Assembly (NCBI GenBank): GCA_020975725.1 | Contig: QXJR01000014.1 | Location: forward strand, 310,001-374,000 | From: Picocystis sp. L7 | Lineage: Eukaryota; Chlorophyta; Picocystophyceae; Picocystales; Picocystaceae | Length of the DNA: 64,000 nucleotides | Reading direction: 5' to 3' | Shown here: piece after piece, positions 19,810 to 30,818 of the stretch | How positions within the stretch are numbered: the first letter of the stretch is position 1 | Layout of the letters: each line of letters opens with the position of its first letter | The notes under the pieces: generated by a model | What the model was told of the DNA's origin: nothing | The model's database searches: none | Seen by the model: only the letters and a program-made list of their open reading frames with translations | Made by a program: the position numbers and the translations under genes

Positions 19810-22300
19810 TCAAGGATCTGCTGGAGTGGGCTGCCAGGTGAAATGGCATAGGATGCCAGGCTGACCTGCGCCTGGAACCTCCAACGGACACCCCCCCTCT
19901 CCTGCACGTACAATCCCAACCACACAAGCATGGAAATGAACACAAAAACCAAACAAATGAAAAGCCGGTCAGCATTGTTCCCTTGCAAATCGAAACCCTT
20001 CGCAACGTCCTCCAAAGCCACGCAGAATTATGTGCGATGCACGTACCGACCAGGGGGACATATCTCAGCCCCGTCTGCAGCAAGTTGACAGGTAGTGAAA
20101 ATATGCCAATCATGTCATCACGTGATCCAAAGTCTTTGTCACGGCATACGAGGTGAAGCATGGAAAGTTCGGCATCCTGAACGTTGAACTGAAAAGTCTC
20201 GTCCCACTGAGGGTTGTATCCATTTCTCTTCACAACCCTCGTGACAAACTTCTCTCGACAACCATAAGGACTATACACCCGGATTTTGACATAGGGATCG
20301 ATCCGCTCTCCCTTCACGGCCCCGTAAGGCTTAGGAAGATGGTATCCAGTCAGCACCTTTACGGTCAGCAGTCCAGTTTTCCCACCCTTGGCACCTATAC
20401 AAGTCTCTGGTAAACCACCTCCTGTGCCATCTCTCACATTTCTCAAATGTTTGGGCTTGAGCACATATCCACACCGCGCGTTCTGGAGGAATCTACCATG
20501 GTTGATTTGGTATGCAGTGTCATGTCCCTGAAGATTGATGGCCACGATTTGGCACCCTAGGCTCCAAGGGAATATTGGATTCAAGTTTGACGAGCCAACA
20601 CGGAGTCCTGATGGATAAATTCTGGACATGTACTTTTTATTGTGCTCTTTCCACTGCTTTGAAAATTTTTGTGCAAGCTTGAAGCACAGGGGCTCAGAAA
20701 TGTTGCACATTTGAGTTGCAGGTGCACTTCGGACATTGACCTGACCGTTCTTCCATGCTTCAATCAGTGCACGCTTGGAAGCAATATCCAGAAAGATAAG
20801 GTTGGATAAGCCTGCACGCACTGCAATTGTTTCATGAACGCTTGGCTTCTTCAGGTTACCATTACTTTTTTTCTTAGCTATTTCAAGGTCTGCCAATGCT
20901 TCAACTGCATAGTCGACAGAGGCATCGTCATCTTGCAAGGCAGACTGTATGAGCTCTATTGGATCCCCTTCACTCTGGTCCTCTTCAGAGAGAAGACCAA
21001 CCTTGCTCCCTTTGGATTTTTCTCCCTTGAGGATAACCTTTCCAACCAATGTGGCAGGGCTAGGGAGCTGCAGCTCATCGTCCCACGTTGGTATGACCAA
21101 CATCTCTCCAAGAACATCTACCATTATTTCAGCCATCCGCGTTTGCTGGGAGAGACTGCAATGGTTCTCAAGGGAAAGGATTAAGGGGTACGAAGATGCC
21201 TTGAATCCATAGTCCTTGATGCATTGAATGACCGCCTGAAAGCTAATTCTGGACGTCATTGTGTAGCCATGGTAAACAATCGGCTCACCATTTGTTCCAT
21301 CCCATGTGTCCAGTTCCACACACCGAGAACCTTGCTCAAGAGCAATGCGGTACATGTCAATGGTGCTGCTGCTCTTAAGTTGGTCACCAGTGAGATAAGT
21401 ATTGTGGCTAGAGTTGATCCAATATTCAGACAGGGGGTGGGACATGTCTTGGTATACAGTTTTCTCAATTGTCTGGTTTAGAACCCCGTTGTCGTTGCTC
21501 TGGACAATGTCCGAAAACATGAAGACATCACATGCCAGGACTGATGGGTCTGCACCCTCAGCTGCAGCCAAACCAAGGTACTTGGACATTATCGTGCGAA
21601 CAAAGGCCTCCGATACTTCTGTGTTCCCCTGTTTCTGAAGATAGGCTGTCAGTTGTTCGGGGGTAATGGTTGATTCAACATCTTCCCCTCCAGCTTTGTT
21701 GAATTCACGAATATCGAAATTATTGAGAGTAAGCTCCCTCCAAAGACTGCAGAATTGCTCGAAGTTCAGTTCTTTGCTTAAGCTGAGGATGGCCCTTTTG
21801 CGGAAGGCTGCCGAAATTTCCGAAGGGTTGCATTGAGCATTCATGCGATGCGAGATACGAAGAGCTTCAGCTTTGCTTATTGTTCCACTAACATCTTTGT
21901 CCGCAAGTCTAAAGAGGCTGTGCATCATTTTCAGTGTGTGTCCCATTTCTTGACCATCACCTACGACCGATGCATCTTCCAGTGCCTCCATCCAGGCAAC
22001 ACGCTCCTCGTCTGAATTCGCACCAAAGTAAAATACATGGTCATGTCCAGTGATCATGAAGGCATGTTTGCTGTGCTTTCCGTACAAGATTTCTTTTCTA
22101 CGTGGCAGTTTCCTGACACTGCCGGGTGTGACGATGACCTTTGTCTTCGTCTCCCTCTGTTGCCCGTTGGGGCAATAGCTGAGAATCCCGTTCTTGCTGA
22201 GTTCTACTCGTTTCTCCTTCCATGTGTAGCTCTTGAGGCATTTTGCAGTAGAACCTCCGCGCTTCCACAATATCCCCTCTTTGACAGTCCCATCCTCCAT
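19810..22300 (-). CDS. Phosphoinositide-specific phospholipase C with PH domain (copy 2)
   Basis: Tandem paralogue of the downstream PLC with the same layout: PH ([26 protein letters not shown]), EF-hands (ADKDVSGTISKAEA), PLC-X with [13 protein letters not shown] and [11 protein letters not shown] (both catalytic His present), PLC-Y (YPSGLRVGSSNLNP) and C2 (DPYVKIRVYSPYG). Two exons: 20047-22300 and 19810-19901, with a 145-nt intron (19902-20046, GTACGT...CAG) at the same C2 position and phase as in copy 1. Spliced C-terminus: RYVPLVG+EGGCPLEVPGAGQPGILCHFTW, matching copy 1 and the family. The unspliced frame would instead add a transmembrane-like tail to 19727. 781 aa. The shared intron shows duplication after intron gain. 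Confidence 0.87.
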
Positions 22301-23235
22301 GATTGCCCACCTTGGCAGTGTTCCAGGACCCCTTGTAAGTTCGCTTTCCTACACGTGACTTCTGGGAGCGCTGCCAATTCGTCCCACTCTTGAGTCACCC
22401 TCCACTTCAGGGTCGAGTCCGGAACGATCCCTCGCTCCTCCTGGTGTCTTTCACGCAGTTCCAATGGGAAAGGCGCGCACGTGGCCCACGTGCTATTCGG
22501 CTTCGACACGTAGTTTCTGAAGCGAACGCCTTCGGGAACCAATGGGATTCGTCCGGGTTTGAAAGAGGACGCCAAACGGGGTGAACCCGAAACGTAGTCC
22601 TTACTCATTGGGCCGGTTGAAAGGGTCGAAACGACTCCGACACGTTCCCCGGGAGGCGAAAGCGGTTCACAACTCTCAACGTCTTGGAAAGTTGTGACAG
22701 ATTGCAGCCCCCATCTACGGAAGGATGGTGGAGTGCAGAAATGGTAGTTGGTCCGGGAGCAATGTGAAAAGGATGGGTCTTGCAGGACTTTCGTCCTTGA
22801 GATTTTTCTCTTGCAGTGGCACATATTCCCACAGCAGCAGGGCAGTAGCCTCCACCCTCAACTGTACAGTGCGGATCCCATGTTCTTGAGGTTCGCAGGG
22901 CGCAGACATGCAGCCGCCTCTTTGTTCCTCCAACTGTCGAGCCCCTGTCACCGAAAGCATTCAGGAAAGCACAGGATCTAGCGAAAGCGCATACTCTTCC
23001 AAGATGATGGCCGTGGTCTTGCTGAATAGAGCTAATCTTGCAAGACTTCATGGGGAGGGCAACTCCCCAACCCCTTGCCAAGGCTACCGTGTGGGCAACT
23101 TAGCAGACGATATTGCAGGCTTTGTCTTTGCTTCGATCCACAACAGATGCTAGAAGTCAAATATTCTGTACACCGTGCATTTGGGAGAATGGCATTCAAG
23201 CACTCTCTGGCGCACAACTAGATGCGAAGGTACCT
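22301..23235. other. Intergenic, PLC copy 2 5' flank and PTPA 3' flank
   Basis: About 935 bp. Minus-strand frames at 22605-23081 and 22715-22960 have no recognisable domain. A GAACCCGAAACG word occurs near 22580, resembling the GAACCCGGAACG element at 19414 and 42857. Nothing else seen. Confidence 0.35.
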
Positions 23236-24300
23236 TCAACCTGCTGTGGTGTTTTTAGGAGTTGGTTGTGGGTGTACAATGATGGACCCAAACAGAAAGT
23301 GCTGCATGATAGGAAACTTTCCCATGACTTCGTTTTGATACATGCGCAGCATCCCTCTGTTCACTTTCCCCCAGTCCTTTACGGAACTAACATCGCTCAG
23401 GATGGGCGATGTCTCCTTCAACGGTCCTTTCTTCACATGCAAGACGAAGGCCACACTGGAAAGGTACATGTAATCCTTTCCGTATCCCTCCAGGACTTCA
23501 AAGTTATGTATGCTCCTTGGCGTTATGTACTTGTGTCCCATGAGCTGAGCGGCACCAAAATAAAATGGCAGATGCTGGTAATCGTCCAGTCCCCACACTC
23601 CGTGCGATCCTGCAGGCTCCAACCAGTAGGTGATTTGCACCTTCCTCATCAACCTCAGGTAATTGTTGAAGATACGTAAAACGAGCGCCTTTCTGTCATT
23701 CTCGCGTACGAGTCCCATCCTTGCTAGACAATACAGGAAAGCCATGAAGTTGGTCTCGTGGCCGGTTCCGTAGTCTATTCTACTTGCATTTCCGAAGCTG
23801 TCCTTCCAGTACTCCACCAGCTCTTTGGCTGCCTCCGCCATTTCTTTCGGTAGTATCCTTTCCATGTGATTCATGGCATGTTCCTCCATCCTCGCATGCC
23901 ACACTCGATACGAAGGATTCCCGAAGCGCACACGGGTTTCGGCAGGTGGAATGTCTTCCACCCATGCCGCCAACTCGTGCAGCAGTGCGTCCAGCTCTTC
24001 CAGCAGCTCCGACACGTGGGTTTCGTCTCCCACTTTCTTCCCTTCTACAGCACAGCTGAGGGAGTTCAGGAAGGACACGAGGTCGCGCGCAGCGTTGGAA
24101 CGAAGGAAGGCTTGCAGGTCTTCTTCGCTTCGGATCCATTTCTCCGGCACGACGAAGGTGTGGTTCGCAAGGTCGAGCGTCGCTCCTTCGTCGCCTGGGC
24201 TCTCTTCTTGATCGTCTCTCCCTTCACCGACGTCCCTGAAGTACGCACAAGGCTGTGCGGAGCTGTGTTGGCGCGTCCATGGCGCCGAAGTGGGACGCAT
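23236..24300 (-). CDS. PTPA: PP2A activator, peptidyl-prolyl isomerase PTPA
   Basis: Phosphotyrosyl phosphatase activator (Ypa/PPP2R4), which activates and loads metal into the PP2A catalytic subunit in cytosol and nucleus. All family blocks are present in one exon: VRFGNPSYRVWHARM, ELVEYWKDSFGNASRIDYGTGHETNFMAFLYCL (ATP/substrate cleft), YLRLMRKVQITYWLEPAGSHGVWGLDDYQHLPFYFGAAQL, HKYITPRSIHN and GKFPIMQHFLFGSI. 354 aa, a usual length. Start taken at 24300. A GGTTAACC palindrome lies 49 nt upstream at 24349-24356. Confidence 0.93.
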   Translation of the reverse strand: MRPTSAPWTRQHSSAQPCAYFRDVGEGRDDQEESPGDEGATLDLANHTFVVPEKWIRSEEDLQAFLRSNAARDLVSFLNSLSCAVEGKKVGDETHVSELLEELDALLHELAAWVEDIPPAETRVRFGNPSYRVWHARMEEHAMNHMERILPKEMAEAAKELVEYWKDSFGNASRIDYGTGHETNFMAFLYCLARMGLVRENDRKALVLRIFNNYLRLMRKVQITYWLEPAGSHGVWGLDDYQHLPFYFGAAQLMGHKYITPRSIHNFEVLEGYGKDYMYLSSVAFVLHVKKGPLKETSPILSDVSSVKDWGKVNRGMLRMYQNEVMGKFPIMQHFLFGSIIVHPQPTPKNTTAG

Positions 24301-24348
24301 CGCGCCGCTTCGACCACTACGTCTCGTAAGCCACCGTGTTTATGCATC

Positions 24349-24356
24349 GGTTAACC
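24349..24356. promoter_or_regulatory. GGTTAACC palindrome upstream of PTPA
   Basis: Perfect 8-bp palindrome about 50 nt before the PTPA start codon; one instance of the recurring GTTAA element found near several gene starts here. Function inferred from position only. Confidence 0.35.
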
Positions 24357-25851
24357 TCAATCCAATGCATCATGGGACACGGGGACACGCCACACAAGGG
24401 ACAGGAATGCATCCGACCAACACAAGGAAGTCTGCTCGGCGTGTTCGCTCGTTGGTGCTCATCGCTCGGAGACGTGCGCTTCTCTAACGTGTTGGTTCAT
24501 CCACTGTGCATCGATGGATTCACGATCTCCAATGGATACCATACCAACGACTTAATCGATCCCTACGTGATGAGAAAATCGTATCTTCACCAACTGTTGT
24601 TTCTAACGATTCGATGCTCTCTGCAAAGAAGGGATGGTCAGCGATAAATCAAATGCGTGCGATCCTCTTGTCCCGCGAGCATATTCGAAGGGCTTTTCGA
24701 AGAAGAAAACAACACATGGTTCGAACCCATCCAATCACTGCATTCCAATGGAAATGCTTCTACAATGGCGGGAAGAATTGACAAAGGGAGGACGGATTTT
24801 CCCATCCTTGGATGTAAGTCGATTTTACAGAAACGGATTCCACGCGACAAGTTATAGAACTATTGGGAACTGACTATTGAGACTGCAGAAGTATTTGTTG
24901 AAAAGGGCAAGGTTTCCATGCTAAACACGTGTGCGCTAGAAGAGCGCGCCTAACATAATGAAACGCAGAATAAATACGAGTTTTGGAAGACGGTTGCTCA
25001 TCACGACACGTTGGCATTCATGGATGGGGTTGGGAGACGAGACACGAAGAGGCCAGTTGTAGGCCTACGATAGTGTTGCTTCATCAAACGGGCGAAATGC
25101 GAGTCCATCCATGAAACCCACAACGTTGCGAATAATTTCAAGAATTGCATGCTTGGAAACCGGCTTTTAACACCGTGTCGCTTGAACGTTGACAAGGTAT
25201 CAAAACGGATGAGATGTCGGATCTTGCTTTGAAACAAATGCCTTGGGATTGGCAACGGAAACGAGAAGGGCTTTCTTGGTGTGAAGTCCACGGTGTGGGA
25301 ACATTGAGCCCATCGTGGACAGGTCATGGGAAATGCACGTCTGTTTCCTCTTCACTCCATACATGATTGGTCAAAGTAAAGGTGTCTCCCAATTGCAATA
25401 GGCGAGCGTAACCTAAACCGTCAGCATTAGCCGAAAGGATCTCCACCCTAGTTTCCCTCTCCTAGGGACACAAGATAGTGTGGCTCAAATTTCGATGTTG
25501 TTCGGTCCAACAAGACCCGGAAAGGTCAAAATTGCGCAGAATACGGTCATTGACATGACATTGGAAGTCCTCTAGGCTCGTCCGACATGGAAGTGGGATT
25601 AATCAGCATGCGGGAAAAAAGGAACTGGGGACACACGAGGGTCCGGTGAAGGGAAGAATGAATGTTTACGGGTACAAATCAAAAGGCAACATGGAGCATT
25701 TCTTGGTGATGGTGGCTTCCTCACTTTCTCAAAATCATCCAAAGACAACAATGGGATACTCGGCGCATCAGCGGCACACTTGTCAGAGCAAAATTGGGCA
25801 AATCTCCTCAAAGCCAACGATCAAAACACCAAAAGCTGCACAGCAACCAGG
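24357..25851. other. 1.5 kb without a recognisable gene
   Basis: Lies beyond the PTPA 5' end and before the methyltransferase 3' end. All frames are short (at most ~108 codons). Texture is lower in GC than the genes and resembles the 3-4.3 kb and 56.4-59.3 kb stretches. No terminal repeats, tRNA or transposase motif found. Confidence 0.4.
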
Positions 25852-27012
25852 CTAGGCCATTTTCTTGGCCGTGAAGACCCCCCATGCAAATACCGATTCT
25901 TTCTTTTGAATTTCGGCCCTCTCGCTCAAAGACTTTTCCCAGCTCTGAAGGTACTTCTCAGTCAGACCTGCGCTGAGCATCTCTTCCTTGTGTTCCACAG
26001 TTTGCTTGTACATACCTCGGAAGAAAGTCTCCAGGTGCTCGGATAGATTCCAAAAGCACAGATGGGTCAGACCAGCACCTTTGATGCACTCAATATACTT
26101 TGAAGGACGTCCCATGTACGTGGTGGCATTGCGGTCGGTGAATGCACGGAGAGCCTCCTCGGACGCATCGTCCGAGCCCATGATGTCAGTGAACACAAGA
26201 ACACCACCAGGTTTCAGCACGCGGTAGATCTCTTTGAAGACGTCTTCCTTCACTGCAGCGTGACAGAGCACTTCGCAGCTGAAAACGTAGTCAAAGCTGT
26301 TCTCCCATTCTTTGGGCAGTCCATCGTTGATGTTTCCCACGCGGACATCCACTTTATCGGCGATTCCAAGCTCCTTGCATTTTTCCATGTTCATTTCATT
26401 CTGCTGGGGACCGAGATTTATCCCACTCACATGGCATCCAAACTTCTGGACGATTGCATGGGTACCTCCACCATGTCCGGATCCAAGGTCTAGAACCTGG
26501 AGTGCAGTTCGAGAGTCAGCCTTCTGAACGCCTCGCGCATACGACCAACTACCATACGTGAATGGCAAGGCAGTCCAGCCCAAAACATCTTTCATCGAAA
26601 TGGAGACTTACCCGATCAGTGGGGCGCACTTTCTTGGCCCAGTCCATGTTGAGGAGCATAAACTCTGTCGTGGCAGCAGCGGCCTCTTTCACTCCCCATC
26701 CATCCTCTCGATAGATACCGAAGTGGATGTCATGTCCACCTCCACCTGCAGCATCGAAGAGCATCGTTCGGTTCCCGTTTCCGCCATTTCGAAGCAGGGC
26801 ACGTTTCCCGAGAACATACGCAGTCAGTCGCCACACGCGATCCTTCCCTGTGCGTGCTTCCTCTTTCGTTCCTCCTTCCGCCTTCGCTGCGCACCCATGA
26901 CACATTGGTAGAAGATCCGCGTGAGCTTGTCGTCGTACTGTTCCACGACCTTCTCGGACACCTCGTCCTTGCTGAACTGTTTCCCATCGAACTGCGCTGG
27001 TACGGCGGACAT
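25852..27012 (-). CDS. SAM-dependent methyltransferase, SDMT-like
   Basis: Class I SAM methyltransferase resembling sarcosine/dimethylglycine N-methyltransferases that make the osmolyte glycine betaine. Three exons: 26895-27012, 26612-26745, 25852-26523, with introns of 149 nt (GTGCGC...CAG) and 88 nt (GTAAGT...CAG). The spliced protein (307 aa) reads EQYDDKLTRIFYQCVMG+GGGHDIHFGIYREDGW, then RPTDR+KADSRTALQVLDLGSGHGG, so both joins restore family sequence. Motifs: HDIHFGIY, SAM-binding VLDLGSGHGG (motif I), CEVLCHAAVKEDVFKEIYRVLKPGGVLVFTDIM (motifs post-I to III), and a C-terminal FFRGMYKQTVEHKEEM. Start Met at 27012 gives MSAVPAQFDGKQF. Substrate is inferred; other small-amine methyltransferases remain possible. 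Confidence 0.8.
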
Positions 27013-27834
27013 GGCGTGGAGTTGGACTCGTGTTGTGGCGTCTTTGCCGATCCCCTTTCGTTCTGGACCTCTCGTGTCCACACGTGATCGAAGGACCGTG
27101 ATTCCATACGGTCTTTGCGGTCTTTGTCCCTCAGGGCCAGAGGGGGGAGAGAGGCGGTCTCGCACGGTCCACCCACCCCTCCGCCCCTCCCCCAAGGAAC
27201 GGACGGCGTTCGTCCTACCTCAAACGTCACAACCAGGTCACAACCATGCCATCCAAACGAACGAGTCACACGGAAAAGGTCACGACGATGCCGTCCCGAA
27301 GACGAGATGCTTGTCCGTCAACTTCTTGCAGATCGCGCCGAGAGGCGCCTCGCATTGGATGAAAAGGGGAACACTTGCCACTCGTAGGTATGGAAGCAAG
27401 AGCGATGCACGTGCACTTGTGCATGGGAAGAGCCTCTTCCTAGTGTACGCATCGGCCGGCGGGCTCACGAGTGGAAGGACGGGATGGATGCGTTGCATCG
27501 TTCTCCTCCAACCTCGACCGAAGGACGAGGTATGCCAGTGGACTTGGTGTGGATTTCAAGGTGCATGTCCAGACGCGCGCCCACGTGGAGAGAGGAGGGG
27601 GGGGTGTGAGAGCGTGTCCATGGATCCGCCTCTCTTCCTTGGCATCGTCATCTCGTCCTTCCACATCCATCGCTTCCAACCGCTCCATGTCCCTCACCAC
27701 GCATCCATCCATCCATGACGTGCTCCAGGGTCGAACCCACCCCCACCCATGCCTCTTCGCCCTTGGCACATGGGAGGGTCCCAGACGCCCCCGAGTTTAC
27801 GAAAGAGTTAAGTCGTGCGAACCGTCGGCACGGC
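27013..27834. promoter_or_regulatory. Divergent intergenic region, methyltransferase / DHX33-like
   Basis: 820 bp between two outward-facing starts. It has a GTTAAGTCG element at 27807-27815, 20 nt before the helicase start, a short CATC microsatellite near 27700-27715 and a G-run near 27598. No gene seen. Confidence 0.4.
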
Positions 27835-29802
27835 ATGGCGGATGGACGAAGTCGGCGCATGGAGCTGGCGAAGGAGCGCGCCTCGCTCCCCGTGTTCGCC
27901 TCCCGCGGATCTCTGGTGGATCTGATGCGTGAGCACGACACCTTGGTGGTGGTGGGCGAGACGGGAAGCGGAAAGACCACCCAAATCCCGCAGTTCCTGG
28001 TGGAAGCCAAGCTGGCCTGGCCTGGGAAAGGCGTCGCCATCACACAGCCGAGGCGCGTGGCGGCCACCAGCATCGCCAGACGCGTGGCCGAAGAGATGGA
28101 CAGCGTACTGGGACAACGGGTGGGGTACTCGGTGCGTTTCGATGACTGCACCAGCGAACACACCGTGATCAAATACATGACCGACGGCATGCTCCTGCGA
28201 GAGGCACTCCTCGATCCTTTGCTGAGGAGATATTCCACCGTCGTGCTGGACGAAGCGCACGAAAGGACGCTTCACACAGACGTTCTGTTCGGAGTGCTCA
28301 AAGGAGTGCAGAGAAGGAGAAACGAATCCGTGCAGAAGGGAAAAACGAACAAGCTGAGACTTGTCGTCATGTCCGCCAGCCTCGATGCAGGAAGGTTCAG
28401 CGAGTTCTTCGACAACGCTCTGTGCGTCTACGTGCAAGGAAGACAGTTTCCGGTCCAAATTTACTACACCGCGAAACCCGAGGAAGATTACGTAGACGGG
28501 CTGATCTGCACGGTGCTCCAGATACACGAGGATGAACCAACGGGGGACATTCTCGCCTTCTTGACCGGGCAAGAGGAGATCGAAGCCGTGGAACGCCTGC
28601 TGCACGAAAGGATGAAGCTTCTACCAGCAGAAGCGAAGGATCTGTGCATCCGGACGCTCTTTGCGGCCCTCCCTTCGGAACTCCAATTGAAAGCCTTTGA
28701 AAAGGCGCCGGACGGAGCACGAAAGGTGATACTTGCAACAAACATAGCAGAGACATCGCTCACCATCCCTGGAGTGAAGTATGTTGTGGATCCTGGTGTG
28801 GTCAAATCGAGGGGCTACAGTGCAAAGATAGGGGCTGAGTCGCTGGCCATTGTTCCTATTTCCAAGGCACAAGCTCAGCAACGGTGTGGTCGTGCTGGCC
28901 GTGAAGGCCCAGGTAAGTGCTTTCGTCTCTACACGGAGACTGCATACGAAGAATTACTACCTGAAACCCCACCGGAAATCCAGCGATGCAATTTGGGATC
29001 CGTCGTGCTGCAATTGAAGGCGTTGGGTATTGATGATGTGCTGGGATTTGAGTTCATGGACCCGCCTCCCAAAGCGGCAGTTCTAAAAGCACTCGAGCTG
29101 TTATTCGGTCTGGGAGCATTGGATGAGCATGGCAAGCTGTCAGACAATGGTGTCAAGATGTCACGGTTACCAGTAGACCCTGTTTATGCACGGGTGTTGC
29201 TGGCTTCTCCCGATTTTAAATGTGTGGAAGAAATTGTTGGCATTGTTTCAATGTTGTCTGCGGAAGCTGTCCTGTACAAACCGAAGGAGAAAAAGTCTGT
29301 GGCTGAAATGGCACACAGAAAGTTCATTCACAAAGACGGAGACCATGTCACGCTTCTTCAGATCTTTCGGGGATATCAAGGGGCTGGTGGGAAGGAGAAG
29401 CAGAAGGTGAAATGGTGTCGCGAGAACTTCATCAATGCACGTGCCCTGCGACGGGCCCAAGATGTATCATTGCAGCTTCGGAAATACATGGAAGGACTGG
29501 GAATCGATGTGATTTCCTGCGGGGACGAGTTCACGGCCGTTCGCAAATGCCTGATAACGGGTTTGTTCCTCCATGCTTCTCGGAAGCTCCCAGACGGGAC
29601 CTACCAAACCCTTGCTGGAAGGCAGATATCGTCCATCCATCCATCCTCGGTCTGCTTAAAAAATAAACCGGAGTGCATTGTCTTTAGCGAGCTCATGAGA
29701 ACTTCACGGCAGTACTTACGACAGATCACTCCTATTGAAGCGCATTGGTTGGCAGAGATCGTCCCAGAGTTCTACTCTGTAAATAAACTAAACGGGATCT
29801 AA
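27835..29802 (+). CDS. DHX33: DEAH-box RNA helicase, DHX33-like
   Basis: DEAH/RHA RNA helicase close to DHX33, linked in animals to rRNA transcription and ribosome biogenesis. Motifs in order: GETGSGKTTQIPQF (I), TQPRRVAATSIARRVAEE (Ia), DEAHERTLHTDVLFG (II), MSASLD (III), FLTGQEEIEAVERLL (IV), ATNIAETSLTIPGVKYVVDPG (V), QQRCGRAGREGPGKCFRLYT (VI). The winged-helix/HA2 region follows, then the OB-fold with HPSSVCLKNKPECIVFSELM. The start at 27835 (MADGRSRRMELAKERASLPVF) leaves the usual short N-terminus; the longer open frame from 27715 reads non-native sequence. 655 aa, single exon. Tail to tail with the next gene. Confidence 0.9.
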   Translation: MADGRSRRMELAKERASLPVFASRGSLVDLMREHDTLVVVGETGSGKTTQIPQFLVEAKLAWPGKGVAITQPRRVAATSIARRVAEEMDSVLGQRVGYSVRFDDCTSEHTVIKYMTDGMLLREALLDPLLRRYSTVVLDEAHERTLHTDVLFGVLKGVQRRRNESVQKGKTNKLRLVVMSASLDAGRFSEFFDNALCVYVQGRQFPVQIYYTAKPEEDYVDGLICTVLQIHEDEPTGDILAFLTGQEEIEAVERLLHERMKLLPAEAKDLCIRTLFAALPSELQLKAFEKAPDGARKVILATNIAETSLTIPGVKYVVDPGVVKSRGYSAKIGAESLAIVPISKAQAQQRCGRAGREGPGKCFRLYTETAYEELLPETPPEIQRCNLGSVVLQLKALGIDDVLGFEFMDPPPKAAVLKALELLFGLGALDEHGKLSDNGVKMSRLPVDPVYARVLLASPDFKCVEEIVGIVSMLSAEAVLYKPKEKKSVAEMAHRKFIHKDGDHVTLLQIFRGYQGAGGKEKQKVKWCRENFINARALRRAQDVSLQLRKYMEGLGIDVISCGDEFTAVRKCLITGLFLHASRKLPDGTYQTLAGRQISSIHPSSVCLKNKPECIVFSELMRTSRQYLRQITPIEAHWLAEIVPEFYSVNKLNGI

Positions 29803-29876
29803 AGGTATATCATGCACGTTTATTTCCTTCACACACTTTGTGGGTTCATTCTGTTTCGTTTCACCATCGTTTGAAG

Positions 29877-30818
29877 CTAGGCAACAACATTCCTGGAGAT
29901 GGCCTGCAGAAGCTCGGATTCCCTAACGTCGTTCTTTTGCTTCAGCTCATCTAGAAGCCTTCTTTCTCGAGCAATGAGTCCGACCATCAGGTCTCGCTCA
30001 TACGTTCTTTTCTTTTTCATCAGAGCCTCCTCGCGAATCAGCTCCCTCTTGTGCATCTCTCGCAATTCATTGAGCTGACGGAACAGGGTGTAGAGTTCTT
30101 CGTTGTCTTCCTTGGAGGTGCCCAAGCTCTCCAAGGCACCTTCCATCCTCTCTTCCCATGGGCACGGATGTGGTTCCTGGGATTCAGCCACAGGTTTTGC
30201 CTCAGGCGTGGCTTCTCGGCTTTCCATCGGCGTCACCTCTTTATCAGTGTCGGACTTTTCCGGCAGGGATCTGTTCTGTGTGGGAATGGTTTTGCTTCCT
30301 ATGCGTCTCTCTCGCACAGGCTTGCTGGGCGGTGGTTCTGCACCTTCCCCTAGCAACATAGTCGTCAATTTGGCAGTGGGTTGGTATCCACATCCTTTCC
30401 TCCTGACGATGAGATCCTGCACGTCTTTCGGCGTGATTTTCGTCCAGCAGAATTCTGGAGTGGAGAGGATCATGGCGACGGCACGGTCGTCTGCGTCCGG
30501 ACGACTCCAGAAGGAGGCCATCATCATCTGTTCGGGACAGGACCCACACAGGTGCTGCAGCAGCGGTCCAAACTCGTCGTCTTTGAGGGAATTGATCTTC
30601 CCTTGCAGGTAAGCTTCGTCTACGCCGCGCACGAGCTTGGCTATGGGCACCATTTTCCGGCAGAACACCCGTCTCCGTCCCGCCGGACGCAGCGCCTCGC
30701 GTTTTCCGGACTGCTGTCCCTCCCCTTGCGCTCCTTTGAGCTGCTCGGCCGCGTCTGCCAGCTTCTCCAACGTCTCGTGCGGTCCGTCTTCCGCGCCTGA
30801 GCGCGATCCGCTGCCCAT
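29877..30818 (-). CDS. Unrecognised coiled-coil protein
   Basis: 313 aa, not recognised. Residues ~55-150 form a compact helical segment (VPIAKLVRGVDEAYLQGKINSLKDDE..., WTKITPKDVQDLIVRRKGCGYQ). Residues ~160-230 are Pro/Glu/Ser-rich and likely disordered. Residues ~230-313 are Leu/Glu/Lys/Arg-rich coiled coil (LRQLNELREMHKREL...ARERRLLDELKQKND). No signal peptide or membrane segment. The frame is clean, with coding-like composition and a start at 30818 following a G-run motif at 30945. A nuclear scaffold or complex subunit is possible, but that is a guess. Confidence 0.65.
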   Translation of the reverse strand: MGSGSRSGAEDGPHETLEKLADAAEQLKGAQGEGQQSGKREALRPAGRRRVFCRKMVPIAKLVRGVDEAYLQGKINSLKDDEFGPLLQHLCGSCPEQMMMASFWSRPDADDRAVAMILSTPEFCWTKITPKDVQDLIVRRKGCGYQPTAKLTTMLLGEGAEPPPSKPVRERRIGSKTIPTQNRSLPEKSDTDKEVTPMESREATPEAKPVAESQEPHPCPWEERMEGALESLGTSKEDNEELYTLFRQLNELREMHKRELIREEALMKKKRTYERDLMVGLIARERRLLDELKQKNDVRESELLQAISRNVVA

